Below, in pieces: positions 1 through 8,827 of a stretch of DNA of 64,000 nt. Each line of letters starts with the position of its first letter. The stretch's first letter is position 1. This DNA comes from Chitinophaga sp. sic0106 (GTDB lineage Bacteria > Bacteroidota > Bacteroidia > Chitinophagales > Chitinophagaceae). The notes beneath the pieces are model-generated. The model searched no databases. It had not been told where the DNA came from and was given only the letters and a program-made list of their open reading frames with translations. The stretch is from contig NZ_JAHUWJ010000024.1 of the NCBI RefSeq assembly GCF_019219075.1, positions 40,066 through 104,065 on the forward strand. The letters run 5' to 3'. The translations under genes and the position numbers were made by a program.

Positions 1-558
1 GGAGTACTGATTGTCTACTTCTCCTGGAGTAGTATCCGCCGCATCAAGCTATCCATGGATATTTACAAAAGCTTTGAGATTGAAATCAACGACCTCCATA
101 TCATCCGCAGGCAGAAACATTCGCCAGACCTCACCCTGTCTGTATTTGAAATAGCACGCATGGCGGAAACCCGTAATGGTATTGTTATACGTGGTGAATC
201 TGCCGATGCGGTGATGACCATCCCTGACGGACTGGATAATTTCGAGGAGCTGGAAAAACAACTCGCTCACATCCGTACTTTCGATGAAACAGACGAAAAG
301 GCTTTCCATGAACAGTTCTGGTGGCTGGGAATGATACTGATGCTGGGAGGTGCTGCTGGTTTTTATTTCAGCGATAACAAACTGATATTATCTATTTCCG
401 GGTTGGCTCTCCTGGTTTTTCTGAATGTATTTGTCCGCCAGGCGTACAGAAACCGGCTCTTCACCGACGAGCGCCGGAAAAGAGCCAATTTCATGCTCTA
501 TCTCTTTTCATTTCTGATCCTGGCTTTTACTGTATTGAAGGTGATCAGATACATCTGA
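1..558 (+). CDS. C-terminal part of a membrane protein, cut by the window edge
   Basis: The frame is open from base 1, so the gene begins upstream and only its last 185 codons are visible; the ATG at 55 is internal. The first visible residues look like the end of a transmembrane helix followed by a basic stop-transfer patch (RRIK). A soluble segment of about 100 residues follows. Three hydrophobic segments come next, beginning near WWLGMILML, LILSISGLAL and LYLFSFLIL, with basic residues between the last two. I do not recognise a family. It converges on the next gene with no gap. Confidence 0.6.
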   Translation, partial: GVLIVYFSWSSIRRIKLSMDIYKSFEIEINDLHIIRRQKHSPDLTLSVFEIARMAETRNGIVIRGESADAVMTIPDGLDNFEELEKQLAHIRTFDETDEKAFHEQFWWLGMILMLGGAAGFYFSDNKLILSISGLALLVFLNVFVRQAYRNRLFTDERRKRANFMLYLFSFLILAFTVLKVIRYI

Positions 559-1833
559 TTACCTGATTACCGGGGTGGAGGTGCGGATAAAGAATACACC
601 ATCAAAGATCCTCGGCCATACTGCGGTGGCAGCCATAAAGTCTCCTATACAACCCACCTGATTTTGCTGTAACACTTTGCCGGCATGCCTGTAATCCAAC
701 AGTGCTATCGGTTTATTGGTGTTGGCAAGGGCCGCCTCAATGCTGCCCGGCTGTGGAGCGGGAACACCCATTATTTTCAGGCTTCCGTAATCCATATATT
801 TTCCTGCTGCACCGGAAAACCCTAACGCATATACGTTGTTGCCATAATGCTTTTTCAGCTTGGCACCCATGGGGATAAAGGTGTTGTAGAAGTCCTGCAG
901 TCCGCCTTTTCCTTCGCTGTTGCCCATAGTATTGGCGATGTGTCCGTTATGTGCCCAAACGATGATTTTCTTTCCTGTAAATACCGTGTCTGCCAGCCAG
1001 ATCAGGTTATCAGCCATTTGGAGGTCGCGGTAATTAATTTCGTTGCCTTTTGCCAGGCCCCAGTAGCGGATCGCCTGTGATTCGATACTGCATACCACCC
1101 GGTACCAGAATCCCTGGTCGTCCGGAAGGTGCGTCCTAACCTGATTGTTAACTGGCCTCAGCAGTGCTTTCAGGGAGTTTACTTCTTTGAAAAAGCGTTG
1201 CTGTGAAGCACTGTCTGGGCGGTAGTTTCTGTCTTTGAACAGCGTGGGGCAGATTGTCTCAAAGCGCTGCCAGTTACTATCCAGCACATTTTTATAATGG
1301 GTGCCCAGGAATTTTTCCATATCCGGCATCATTTCACTGATTGCTTTCGCACCGCTGTGCTGACTTTCGAAGCCCGTTACAGTTAAGGGTTTTGGAGTTT
1401 TTAATTGTTGTTGAATATAGTCAAACAGCGGATACATTTGTTCGCTGGTAGCGTACATATAAAAGAGGTTGTTGGGTGCCTGTTCCATAATAGAGGCGCC
1501 GGCATTCACATTTTCCCAGATTTTATTTACATCGTAAAAACCACTTTCAAAGGCCAGCACTTCAAACCCCAGCTGTTCATGCAGGTATTGAATGATCCGT
1601 GTTTTAGCTAAAAACGTAGAGCCTTCACCGTGAGTCTGCTCACCCAGCATTACGATGCGACTATTACCTATGGCCTGTTTCAATGCTTTCAGGTCTTTGT
1701 AATCGGTGTCGCCGGGATCAATGCTGGTGATCGTGGCAGCATGTTTATCAACATATGTTTGGAGTGGTTGCTGTGCCTGCGTTTGCAGGAAGGGGATTAC
1801 ACAACATACTGCGATGACTAACTTTTTCATCAT
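559..1833 (-). CDS. Secreted erythromycin-esterase family protein
   Basis: About 424 residues. The start at 1833 (MMKK...) is chosen because it begins a clear signal peptide ending in QTQAQ; a longer frame from 1896 would overlap the araC gene and bury the signal. The mature protein shows family signatures: GEQTHGEGS near the N terminus, LAFESGFYDV, and WAHNGHIAN, which supply the Glu and His residues of the EreA/EreB-like active site. Known members hydrolyse the macrolactone ring, but most chromosomal Bacteroidetes homologues have no proven substrate, so resistance is not implied. It lies 46 nt downstream of the araC gene on the same strand and may be co-transcribed with it. Confidence 0.8.
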   Translation of the reverse strand: MMKKLVIAVCCVIPFLQTQAQQPLQTYVDKHAATITSIDPGDTDYKDLKALKQAIGNSRIVMLGEQTHGEGSTFLAKTRIIQYLHEQLGFEVLAFESGFYDVNKIWENVNAGASIMEQAPNNLFYMYATSEQMYPLFDYIQQQLKTPKPLTVTGFESQHSGAKAISEMMPDMEKFLGTHYKNVLDSNWQRFETICPTLFKDRNYRPDSASQQRFFKEVNSLKALLRPVNNQVRTHLPDDQGFWYRVVCSIESQAIRYWGLAKGNEINYRDLQMADNLIWLADTVFTGKKIIVWAHNGHIANTMGNSEGKGGLQDFYNTFIPMGAKLKKHYGNNVYALGFSGAAGKYMDYGSLKIMGVPAPQPGSIEAALANTNKPIALLDYRHAGKVLQQNQVGCIGDFMAATAVWPRIFDGVFFIRTSTPVIR

Positions 1834-1879
1834 AAGTGGATTTATACAGATGAGATGTCGGTTTACCGGGGCAGAAGTA

Positions 1880-2722
1880 CTATTGCTTATCTGCAATTTT
1901 GATTCGGAAGGTGGAGGGGCTCATTTGGTGGTGTTTTTGGAAGAATTTATTAAAATGGCTCATATCGCTGAATCCAAATTCATTGCTGATTTCTTTCAGA
2001 GAATAGGAACTGTGTTTGAGTCTGTTTTCGATGAGATGCAGTTTGTACCGGGTAACGTATTCGCGTAACGTAACGCCGGTTTGTTCTTTGAAATATGCGC
2101 CCAGGTAGTGTTTGGAGTAGCCGAACCGTTCAGCTAGCTGTTCTGTCTGTATCTCTTCGGCTTCATGTATATGATCGTGGATATAGTTGAGCAGCTGGGT
2201 AATTTTTTCGCTGTGTTTCCCTGTAATAGTTTGAATGGTGGGGGAGATGTTGGTTTGCACCATGGATAGCAGCGCTTGCATCAGGAGTCGCAGCGTATGG
2301 TTGTTTTCATTCTTATCATCCTGCCATTCGGCCACTATCAGATGTATCAGCTGATCTATTCTTTCCTGAGCAGTTTGGGAGAGATGTAACCGATCCTGGT
2401 GAAAAGCCCGGAGTAAATTTTCGGTGACGCTGTTCCAGTGCTGTTGGGCTGTGGCGTCTCCGGCGCCGAGATAGGCATTGGTGAATTTCAGAAAAGTGAA
2501 TGTAGTAGGGGTTGCTATCTCGAAGTGATGCGCGTCAGCGGGCCCCAGCAGGAATAACGCATAGCGGCTATACGGAACGGTGGTGCCTGACAGGGCATGC
2601 TTTCCTTCGCCTTGGTGTACGAATATCAGCTCAAAGTGGTTGTGGTTATGCACAGGATGCTCCCACACCTTGCCAGTGAAGTGCGATATGCGCAGGTATT
2701 CGTGCTGTATGTAACGTTTCAT
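1880..2722 (-). CDS. AraC-family transcriptional regulator
   Basis: About 280 residues from the start at 2722 (MKRYIQHEY). An in-frame extension to 2884 would run into the divergent gene and reads as non-protein-like sequence. The N-terminal half is a cupin-type sensor (HPVHNHNHFELIFVHQGEG resembles the AraC metal/ligand barrel). The C-terminal ~100 residues hold two helix-turn-helix motifs, ending in the hallmark MSHFNKFFQKHHQMSPSTFR. It is divergent from the reductase gene, with 88 bp between the starts, so that reductase is the natural candidate target (inference). The ligand cannot be told from sequence. Confidence 0.88.
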   Translation of the reverse strand: MKRYIQHEYLRISHFTGKVWEHPVHNHNHFELIFVHQGEGKHALSGTTVPYSRYALFLLGPADAHHFEIATPTTFTFLKFTNAYLGAGDATAQQHWNSVTENLLRAFHQDRLHLSQTAQERIDQLIHLIVAEWQDDKNENNHTLRLLMQALLSMVQTNISPTIQTITGKHSEKITQLLNYIHDHIHEAEEIQTEQLAERFGYSKHYLGAYFKEQTGVTLREYVTRYKLHLIENRLKHSSYSLKEISNEFGFSDMSHFNKFFQKHHQMSPSTFRIKIADKQ

Positions 2723-2810
2723 TCCCGGAAAAATACAAATTATCCCTACTAAAGTACAACAGATACCCCTATTGCCCAACGGATCTTTGTGGTACAAACA
2801 AGCAAAGCAT

Positions 2811-3875
2811 ATGAATACCGGAAATAATAAAAAGATAGCCCTGGTAGCGGGCGCACAGGGAGTAATAGGAAAAAATCTGATCAACTATCTGCTCACCCTG
2901 GACGATTGGGAGGTAATTGGATTATCCAGACGTGGCGGGGAAGCTACAGATAAGTTGCAATACATTGCTGTAAACCTTCAGGACCGCGACAACGCCCAAC
3001 AGCAGCTGCGGCATCTCACTACGGTCACGCATATATTTTATACCGCTTACCAGGATGCTCCTACCTGGGCAGCGCTGGTACCGCCTAACATGGCGATGCT
3101 GGTAAACCTGATGGAAGCGGTGGAGCCGGTGGCTAAAAACCTGCAACATGTGAGTCTGATGCAGGGTTATAAGGTATATGGCGCGCATCTTGGCGCATTT
3201 ACTACGCCGGCTAAGGAATCTGACGCGGGCAAGCATATGCCTCCGGATTTCAACATGGATCAGCAATATTACCTGGAACGGCTGCAGCAGGGAAAGAGCT
3301 GGGGCTGGTCGGCCATCAGGCCATCAGTGGTGGGTGGTACTGCCCTGGGCAATCCTATGAACCTGGTGCTCAGCATTGCAGTATACGCCAGCATCTCCAA
3401 AGAGTTGAACCTGCCGTTGCGCTTCCCGGGCAAAGCGGATGCTTACAACAAAATCATGGAAATGACGGACGCCGACTTGTTGGCTAAAGCCACCGTATGG
3501 GCTGCCATTACTCCTAAGGCGGCTAACCAGGCGTTTAATATCACCAACGGGGATTTATTCAGGTGGGAGCAGTTATGGCCTAAAATTGCCGCTTATTTTG
3601 GCCTGGCGGTGGCGCCACCGTTGCCAATGCCACTGGATACGGTGATGTCGGATAAAGCGGCGCTCTGGGAGACTATGCGTGCAAAATATTCACTGACAGC
3701 TCCCTACGAAGCGGTATCCGCCTGGAAATTCAGCGACTTCGTGTTCTCCTGGGATTACGACTTTTTTGCCGATGGGAGTAAAGCGCGGCGGTTAGGTTTT
3801 CATGAGTATGTGGATACGGAAGAGATGTTTATGAGGTTGTTTGATGAGTTGAGGAGGGAGAAGGTGGTGCCGTGA
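2811..3875 (+). CDS. SDR family NAD(P)-dependent oxidoreductase, PRISE-like enone reductase
   Basis: About 354 residues from ATG 2811. The N-terminal Rossmann motif is GAQGVIG near residue 13. The protein resembles the progesterone 5-beta-reductase/iridoid synthase (PRISE) branch of extended SDRs: a Lys in MQGYKVYG and a Tyr in QQYYLERL match the family's atypical catalytic pair, followed by WSAIRPSVVGG. Family members reduce activated C=C bonds of enones with NADPH. The physiological substrate is unknown. An upstream in-frame ATG at 2772 was rejected because the Rossmann strand begins just after 2811. It is divergent from the AraC regulator. Confidence 0.8.
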   Translation: MNTGNNKKIALVAGAQGVIGKNLINYLLTLDDWEVIGLSRRGGEATDKLQYIAVNLQDRDNAQQQLRHLTTVTHIFYTAYQDAPTWAALVPPNMAMLVNLMEAVEPVAKNLQHVSLMQGYKVYGAHLGAFTTPAKESDAGKHMPPDFNMDQQYYLERLQQGKSWGWSAIRPSVVGGTALGNPMNLVLSIAVYASISKELNLPLRFPGKADAYNKIMEMTDADLLAKATVWAAITPKAANQAFNITNGDLFRWEQLWPKIAAYFGLAVAPPLPMPLDTVMSDKAALWETMRAKYSLTAPYEAVSAWKFSDFVFSWDYDFFADGSKARRLGFHEYVDTEEMFMRLFDELRREKVVP

Positions 3876-4013
3876 GGAAGGGCATAAAAAAGGCAGCTCA
3901 CGCCGCCGGGGGAATACTACTACAAACTGATGCTTGGTTCACATTCAAAGTAAATGTACAAAGTTTAGTCGAAGTTGTTGTATCGATTTTTAGATTTGAT
4001 TAGTTAAATGTAA

Positions 4014-4523
4014 CTATTCATCAGATGTCAAATCTAAAACTGCAACCGGTTTTAATTTGTTCTGAATAGCTAACCGATATTGAGAAGATGTTTTGGTAAT
4101 GTGAAAGCCATTAGATTGAATCCAGTAGAATGGATGCCTGCTTTTGACCCTAAGAGCATTGAGTTGAGGAGCTGCGGTACTTAACCAAGTTTTCAACCAT
4201 TGTAGCTTTCGGATTACAGTATTCACTTCTCCGGTATAAGCAGGATGTACTTCTACGAAGTAAATTTCATCATTCACCCCGAAGCAGTAATCCCACCGAC
4301 TGCTATTAGCATGTCTGGCTTCAGTATGTGCATCGATATCGACGCTACCATCGCATTTTTTATGGGATGGTAGTTTGATTTTAGAACTGTAAGCTCCTAA
4401 TGCCCTTAGTCCGTGCGTGTAACCATCTTTGATATCCGGCGTTGCGGCAACAGCAATTTGGAATCTGTTTGTTTTTGTTGTTGTTTGGGCCTTGTGCTGG
4501 TCTTTAATCCTGTTGTTCTTCAT
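4014..4523 (-). CDS. Small partner protein of the ATPase, possible nuclease-like fold
   Basis: 169 residues; not a named family I can assign with confidence. After a basic N-terminal tail it shows GSVDID (59-64), RWDY (76-79) and YFVEVHPA (88-95), then a Lys/Trp-rich helix (IRKLQWLKTWL) and a segment FYWIQSNGFHI. The D78...E91-x-H93 spacing on a predicted beta strand recalls the PD-(D/E)xK nuclease core with His in place of Lys; that is inference from pattern only. The gene overlaps the ATPase stop by 20 bp, so the two are translationally coupled. Base composition is visibly more AT-rich than neighbours, suggesting transfer. Confidence 0.65.
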   Translation of the reverse strand: MKNNRIKDQHKAQTTTKTNRFQIAVAATPDIKDGYTHGLRALGAYSSKIKLPSHKKCDGSVDIDAHTEARHANSSRWDYCFGVNDEIYFVEVHPAYTGEVNTVIRKLQWLKTWLSTAAPQLNALRVKSRHPFYWIQSNGFHITKTSSQYRLAIQNKLKPVAVLDLTSDE

Positions 4524-5679
4524 TGTTAGCTACTTTCAAGATTATATCAGAGGCTTTTGTACTAAATGAGGAAAGACCTCCCCATTCAGAGGTGGATGGG
4601 TCTGAACTGCCAGCGTCTAATGACGAAATGTCTTTTACGTTGACTTTACTAGAAGTGCGATTGAAAGAGTAAGTCTTAAATAACTTGTTTTCTAGAATAT
4701 TGGTAAACATGTCTTTCAATGCAGGAGTTAACTGTTTCAATTCAAATAATTCAGCTAATTCTTTTGCACCTGCTTTCTGTTGTTGCAGTATCTGAACGGC
4801 CCATGCGAATTCCAATAATACAGGAGAATGAGTAGATATTATCACTTTGTATCCCCTGTTCATCAAGTCAATAACCTGGAGTAATATCGAAGTGATTGCC
4901 TGCGGGTGTAAACCCATTTCCGGCTCTTCAATAATTACATATTCTATACTATCCTTTCGACTCACTGCAGAACCTGGACATAACCAATAAAAACTTAGGA
5001 GCAATGGCATGAATTCTTTTTGTCCCGCACTCCAAGCCATAAATGGGATACTTGAGCCTCCTAATTCCAATTTGAATCTTTTTTTACTCGTTTTGTCAAT
5101 CACGATTTTAGCATCATGGAAGATGCTGTCATTGAAAGATTTTCGCAGAGACTCTTTTAGTCTTTTGGTTTGTGGAAATATAGTATCAGTTTCTTTGTTT
5201 TTTCCAAATCCTCTTTCTAATTCCTGACGGAGTGTTTCGCTAAAATGTCTCAATACATATGGCACAGAGCCTTCATATTCCGTAAAAAAACGTGGCCAAC
5301 CATTTTGAAGGCAAACAACACGCTGTGCTGGTATATAAAAAAGAGTTTCTTGGACATCCTTTATACTTACTCTCTTCCGGGGCAACAAATGCGTAATTGG
5401 ATAAGCTTTTTTGTCAAATGTTACTTCAGTTTGCTTATGCCATATGCCTCCCATTCCTTCACCAAAGTATCTCTCAAGAATATCATATTCATCGTTGCCC
5501 CAAATGAAACCATACTGTTCTAATGTTCTTCGAATATGTCTGTGGTCTACAATTAATTTAATTAGCTGCAGCAAAATACTTTTACCACTTGCTTGCGGAC
5601 CTACAAACAGCGTCAAGTCGCCAAAGTTTACCTCAGCATTTCCAATGGGTCCAAGATTTTTAACTTTCAATGTTTTCAT
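4504..5679 (-). CDS. AAA/ABC-type ATPase, RecF/OLD-like, first gene of a two-gene cassette
   Basis: 391 residues. Walker A GPQASGKS (27-34), an ABC-signature-like SAGQ (217-220), Walker B plus catalytic Glu in VIIEEPE (248-254), and a His switch in ISTHSP (H284) are all present, so an intact ABC-ATPase head is expected. The middle (about 40-210) is not a long coiled coil, unlike SMC. There is no TOPRIM domain, so it is not a full OLD nuclease; any effector must come from the 169-residue partner that overlaps its stop. The C-terminal ~60 residues are Ser-rich and look disordered. It lies just 3' of a tRNA-Arg and is AT-rich. A phage-defence role is inference. Confidence 0.85.
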   Translation of the reverse strand: MKTLKVKNLGPIGNAEVNFGDLTLFVGPQASGKSILLQLIKLIVDHRHIRRTLEQYGFIWGNDEYDILERYFGEGMGGIWHKQTEVTFDKKAYPITHLLPRKRVSIKDVQETLFYIPAQRVVCLQNGWPRFFTEYEGSVPYVLRHFSETLRQELERGFGKNKETDTIFPQTKRLKESLRKSFNDSIFHDAKIVIDKTSKKRFKLELGGSSIPFMAWSAGQKEFMPLLLSFYWLCPGSAVSRKDSIEYVIIEEPEMGLHPQAITSILLQVIDLMNRGYKVIISTHSPVLLEFAWAVQILQQQKAGAKELAELFELKQLTPALKDMFTNILENKLFKTYSFNRTSSKVNVKDISSLDAGSSDPSTSEWGGLSSFSTKASDIILKVANNEEQQD

Positions 5680-5712
5680 GTGCGAAAGCTTGATAGTTTA
5701 ACTTATCTGATT

Positions 5713-5730
5713 GTATATAAACGTATATAC
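5713..5730. promoter_or_regulatory. Perfect dyad upstream of the ATPase cassette
   Basis: GTATATA and TATATAC form a perfect 7-bp inverted repeat around AACG, 34-51 bp upstream of the ATPase start. Position and symmetry fit an operator or promoter-overlapping site. No regulator gene lies next to it. The sequence is AT-rich, so chance is possible. Confidence 0.3.
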
Positions 5731-5801
5731 AAATAACGTATGATTAACAGAATTGTGAAAACTATATATTTTTTCTATAAAAGAACTCCCCCTAAACGAA
5801 A

Positions 5802-5836
5802 TTCGCCTGAATCCAGTCAAGCTAAATTCAGGCGAA
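5802..5836. repeat. 11-bp inverted repeat between the tRNA 3' end and the ATPase cassette
   Basis: TTCGCCTGAAT and ATTCAGGCGAA pair perfectly around a 13-nt loop, ending 13 bp from the tRNA 3' end. On the minus strand it follows the tRNA and could end or process its transcript, although no T-run follows. It could also mark an insertion boundary. Confidence 0.45.
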
Positions 5837-5848
5837 ATATGTTTTCAG

Positions 5849-5920
5849 TAGCCCGGACAAGAATCGAACTTGTATCTAAAGTTTAGGAAACTTCTATTCT
5901 ATCCATTGAACTACCGGGCC
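5849..5920 (-). tRNA. tRNA-Arg (anticodon CCU)
   Basis: A 72-nt cloverleaf can be folded by eye. The acceptor arm GGCCCGG pairs with CCGGGCT (first pair G-U); the D arm closes on GTTC/GAAT. The anticodon stem GAAGT/ACTTT encloses the loop TTCCTAA, giving anticodon CCT, which reads AGG. A 4-nt variable loop follows, then a T arm ACAAG/CTTGT with TTCGATT. CCA is not encoded. The 3' end faces the AT-rich ATPase cassette, a usual arrangement for tRNA-proximal insertions. Confidence 0.9.
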
Positions 5921-5977
5921 GTTTCCGACCTCATTTCTGATGATCGGGTGGCAAAAGTAAGATATTTAAATTAATTT

Positions 5978-7843
5978 TTAAATACTTTCTATATCTACTT
6001 TTCCGCCGGCTGGCGTATAGATGCCGTCGATTTCGTGCTTGTACCTTTCCAGGATTACCTTACGTTTTACCTTCAGTGTAGGCGTCAGCTCACCGGCGTC
6101 TACTGTCCATTCCTGGGGCAGCAAAGCGAACTTCTTCACCTGCTCAATGTGGTTAAAGAACTGATTGTACTTATCCACGGCCTGTTTGAAAAGGTCCTTT
6201 ATTTCTGGATTTTTGAGCATTTCCTCGTTGGTGGTCCAGCTGAGGCCACGTTTCTCCGCCCATTTCTTCAGGTTACTGAAGGAAGGCACAATCAGGGCAC
6301 CGGTGAATTTACGGTCTTCCCCTACTACCATCAGCTGTTCAATGTAGGGCGACTCCTTAAACTTGTTTTCGATAGGCTGTGGCGCCACGAACTTACCACC
6401 GGAGGTCTTGAACAGTTCCTTCTTCCGGTCGGTGATTTTAAGGAATTTATTATCGATGATCACGCCGATGTCGCCGGTATGGAACCAGCCATCTTTGATG
6501 GACTCAGCGGTGAGGTCAGGGCGTTTGTAGTAGCCCATAGTGATATTCGGGCCTTTGGCAAGGATTTCCCCGTCTTCGGCAATTTTAACATCCACACCGT
6601 CGATGATGGGACCTACGGTGCCGAACATACGATCTTCCACCGTAAAGCGGTTTACGCTGATAACAGGGGAGGTTTCAGTGAGGCCGTAGCCTTCCATGAT
6701 CGGAATGCCGGCCGAAGTAAAGATCTTTAACAGGCGCACCTGGCAGGCAGCAGCGCCGTTTACAATTGCCTGTATATTCCCACCCAGTGCAGCTCTCCAC
6801 TTGCTGAACACCAGCTTGTTAGCCAGCTTCAACTGCAGGTTATACCAGAGCCCCTGATTTTTATTAATCTCATAGCGTTTGCCCAGGTCCACCGACCAGA
6901 AAAAGAGGGCACGTTTAATCCCTTTCAGTTCCAGACCGGTAGCCATGATTTTCTCATATACCTTTTCCAGCAAACGCGGAACGGTCGTGAAAATAGTTGG
7001 TTTTACCTCCCTCAGGTTTTCTGCAATTTTATCCATGTTTTCGGCGTAATAGATAGGCACACCCGCTGTCAGGTACAGATAGGTCACCATACGCTCGAAA
7101 ATGTGGTTTAAAGGCAGGAAACTAAGCGCTTTGGCCTCCGGGTTTACCGGCAGGTAAGGCTTGCAGGATACCACGTTGCTCACCACATTGTGGTGACTCA
7201 GCATAACACCCTTTGGCGTGCCAGTGGTTCCTGAGGTATATATGATCGTAACCAGTTCTTCCGGGGAGATGTTAGTCTTCGTTTTTTCAATCAGCTCGTA
7301 ATCAGCCGGATCACCCATTTCCAGGACTTCTTTCCAGTGACGGGCTCCTTCCACTTTTTCAAAAGTGAAAATCTCCCGGATGGTCGGAAACTTATCACGC
7401 GCTTCCAGCACCTTATCCAGCAGTTCCTTGTCGTTTACAAAGAGCAGCCTGGCTTCGGCGTTATTGAGTACAAATTCAAGTTCATGCTGACTAATAGTAG
7501 GGTAGATGGGCGTTAGCACCGCACCCAGCTGCTGACAGGCCAGGTCAGTCATAATCCACTCCGGACGGTTGGGCGCAATCACCGCAATTTTATCTTTCTC
7601 CTCATTTTCCTTAATACCCGGTCTGATGCCTAGTTTCAGCAATCCGGAGCTGAATTTCATGGCTATTTCACTTACTTCACGGGTACTGTATTTCTTCCAT
7701 TGACCATTCTCTTTCGCTGCCAGCATATCCTCCTTAGGATAATGCTCCAGCTGGTAATTAATGACGTCAAATAGTCGTTGCGGCTGGTCCATACTGTATA
7801 AGTTTTGTTTTGGCTTAATAACGTGTTTGCTGTCGTTTTTCAT
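5978..7843 (-). CDS. Long-chain acyl-CoA synthetase (AMP-binding, FadD/FAA type)
   Basis: 621 residues, full length for the long-chain FACS branch. It activates fatty acids as acyl-AMP and then acyl-CoA. Visible motifs are the ATP/AMP signature YTSGTTGTPKGVMLSHHN, the fatty-acid/linker motif GYGLTETSPVIS, DGWFHTGDIG, and DRKKELFKTSGGKFVAP with the C-terminal catalytic region. No membrane anchor is evident. The start at 7843 overlaps the preceding 2TM gene by 29 bp; an internal ATG at 7792 (MDQPQRL) would remove the overlap and cannot be excluded, since Bacteroidetes starts lack strong ribosome sites. Confidence 0.9.
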   Translation of the reverse strand: MKNDSKHVIKPKQNLYSMDQPQRLFDVINYQLEHYPKEDMLAAKENGQWKKYSTREVSEIAMKFSSGLLKLGIRPGIKENEEKDKIAVIAPNRPEWIMTDLACQQLGAVLTPIYPTISQHELEFVLNNAEARLLFVNDKELLDKVLEARDKFPTIREIFTFEKVEGARHWKEVLEMGDPADYELIEKTKTNISPEELVTIIYTSGTTGTPKGVMLSHHNVVSNVVSCKPYLPVNPEAKALSFLPLNHIFERMVTYLYLTAGVPIYYAENMDKIAENLREVKPTIFTTVPRLLEKVYEKIMATGLELKGIKRALFFWSVDLGKRYEINKNQGLWYNLQLKLANKLVFSKWRAALGGNIQAIVNGAAACQVRLLKIFTSAGIPIMEGYGLTETSPVISVNRFTVEDRMFGTVGPIIDGVDVKIAEDGEILAKGPNITMGYYKRPDLTAESIKDGWFHTGDIGVIIDNKFLKITDRKKELFKTSGGKFVAPQPIENKFKESPYIEQLMVVGEDRKFTGALIVPSFSNLKKWAEKRGLSWTTNEEMLKNPEIKDLFKQAVDKYNQFFNHIEQVKKFALLPQEWTVDAGELTPTLKVKRKVILERYKHEIDGIYTPAGGKVDIESI

Positions 7844-8048
7844 TGTAATACTGGAATGCCAGGAATAATCCCCATGTAGTTACCGGCCATACGGGCCAGG
7901 GCACGCCCTGAAATAATTCGTTGTCGGTAATAAACCACAAGCCCCATAGCCCCGCATTCGCGAATAGATATAGGATAAGATGAGATTTAAACGCAGCATT
8001 AGCCCTGATATGCCATAGCCGGTCCTCTCGTTCCTTGGTTTTTTCCAT
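7815..8048 (-). CDS. Small 2TM-domain membrane protein
   Basis: 77 residues: a charged N terminus (EKTKEREDRLWHIRANAAFKSH), two hydrophobic helices (LILYLFANAGLWGLWFI and VWPVTTWGLFLAFQYY) separated by a short Trp/Pro-rich loop, and a basic tail. This matches the 2TM-domain proteins common in Bacteroidetes, whose function is unknown. The 3' end overlaps the acyl-CoA ligase start, so they are likely co-transcribed. Confidence 0.75.
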   Translation of the reverse strand: MEKTKEREDRLWHIRANAAFKSHLILYLFANAGLWGLWFITDNELFQGVPWPVWPVTTWGLFLAFQYYNEKRQQTRY

Positions 8049-8133
8049 ATAGTCACAGCTTTTACGATATTGCTGCTGTTCTAAATTTAATCTTTTTTCT
8101 GCGTTTTTGCCAGCAAAAAAAACCTAAAATTCA

Positions 8134-8799
8134 CTACCTGGTAGCATTAATGGTGAAACTGATATTCACCAGGGAATTAATCAGCTTGTCCTGCACGGAT
8201 TTATCTGCACGGTACGTGATGCCCCAAAGGGTGCGGTCAATATTGAAAGTAGCCATGGCAGACACTTTGCCAGGCGAAAAGGAGAGAATCGCAGGGAAGG
8301 AAATATTCTTTGTAACCCCTTTAATGGTAAAGTTACCTTTAATGGTATGGGTAGCGTCTTTCAAATTTAAATCCTCGTCCAAAGCAGGTTTAAAAGGCTC
8401 TATAGCCGTCATTTCAAAGCTGGCAGTAGGAAACCGGGCTACATCAAAAAATAAAGGCCCTTTCAACTCCCTTTCCAGTTTGTTTTTCATAGATGTATCA
8501 GCCGCCAGATCCACATTCTCCATCGTTTTCATGTTAATGACAAACTGGGCAGCTGTCACAACAGTATCTTTTACATACACCGCTCCACTCTGCACTTTCA
8601 CCGTGCCGTGGTGTTTGCCTGTAGGCTTGGTGCCTATCCAGCCGATAATACTGGATGCTGTATCCACCAGATATGCATGACCTTCTCCTACCTTTACCTT
8701 CTGTACATCGCTTACTTTTGCCTTGTCAGCACGAGGTGCCTCCTGGCAGGCAGCCAGTATCGTCAGCAGGAAAATAGTGTATGCAATCCGTTTAGTCAT
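8134..8799 (-). CDS. YceI-family lipoprotein
   Basis: 221 residues with a lipoprotein signal (LLTILAAC, Cys at residue 18). The YceI lipocalin-like barrel follows: YLVDTASSIIGWIGTKPTGKHHGTV at the N-terminal side, FDVARFPTASFEMT in the middle, and HTIKGNFTIKGVTKNISFP near the end. The family binds isoprenoid or polyisoprenoid lipids in the periplasm; here the protein would be membrane-anchored. It appears monocistronic. Confidence 0.88.
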   Translation of the reverse strand: MTKRIAYTIFLLTILAACQEAPRADKAKVSDVQKVKVGEGHAYLVDTASSIIGWIGTKPTGKHHGTVKVQSGAVYVKDTVVTAAQFVINMKTMENVDLAADTSMKNKLERELKGPLFFDVARFPTASFEMTAIEPFKPALDEDLNLKDATHTIKGNFTIKGVTKNISFPAILSFSPGKVSAMATFNIDRTLWGITYRADKSVQDKLINSLVNISFTINATR

Positions 8800-8827
8800 A
8801 TATATAAATATAACGTATTTTATTGAA

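Noticed and set aside
1834..1896. N-terminal extension of the erythromycin-esterase gene overlapping araC
   Set aside because: It hides the signal peptide that starts at 1833 and overlaps the neighbour's 3' end.
3956..5886. Short match AAAGTTTAG near 3959-3967 and inside the tRNA, considered as an att duplication
   Set aside because: Only 9 bp, AT-rich and in the anticodon arm rather than at the tRNA 3' end; chance is enough.
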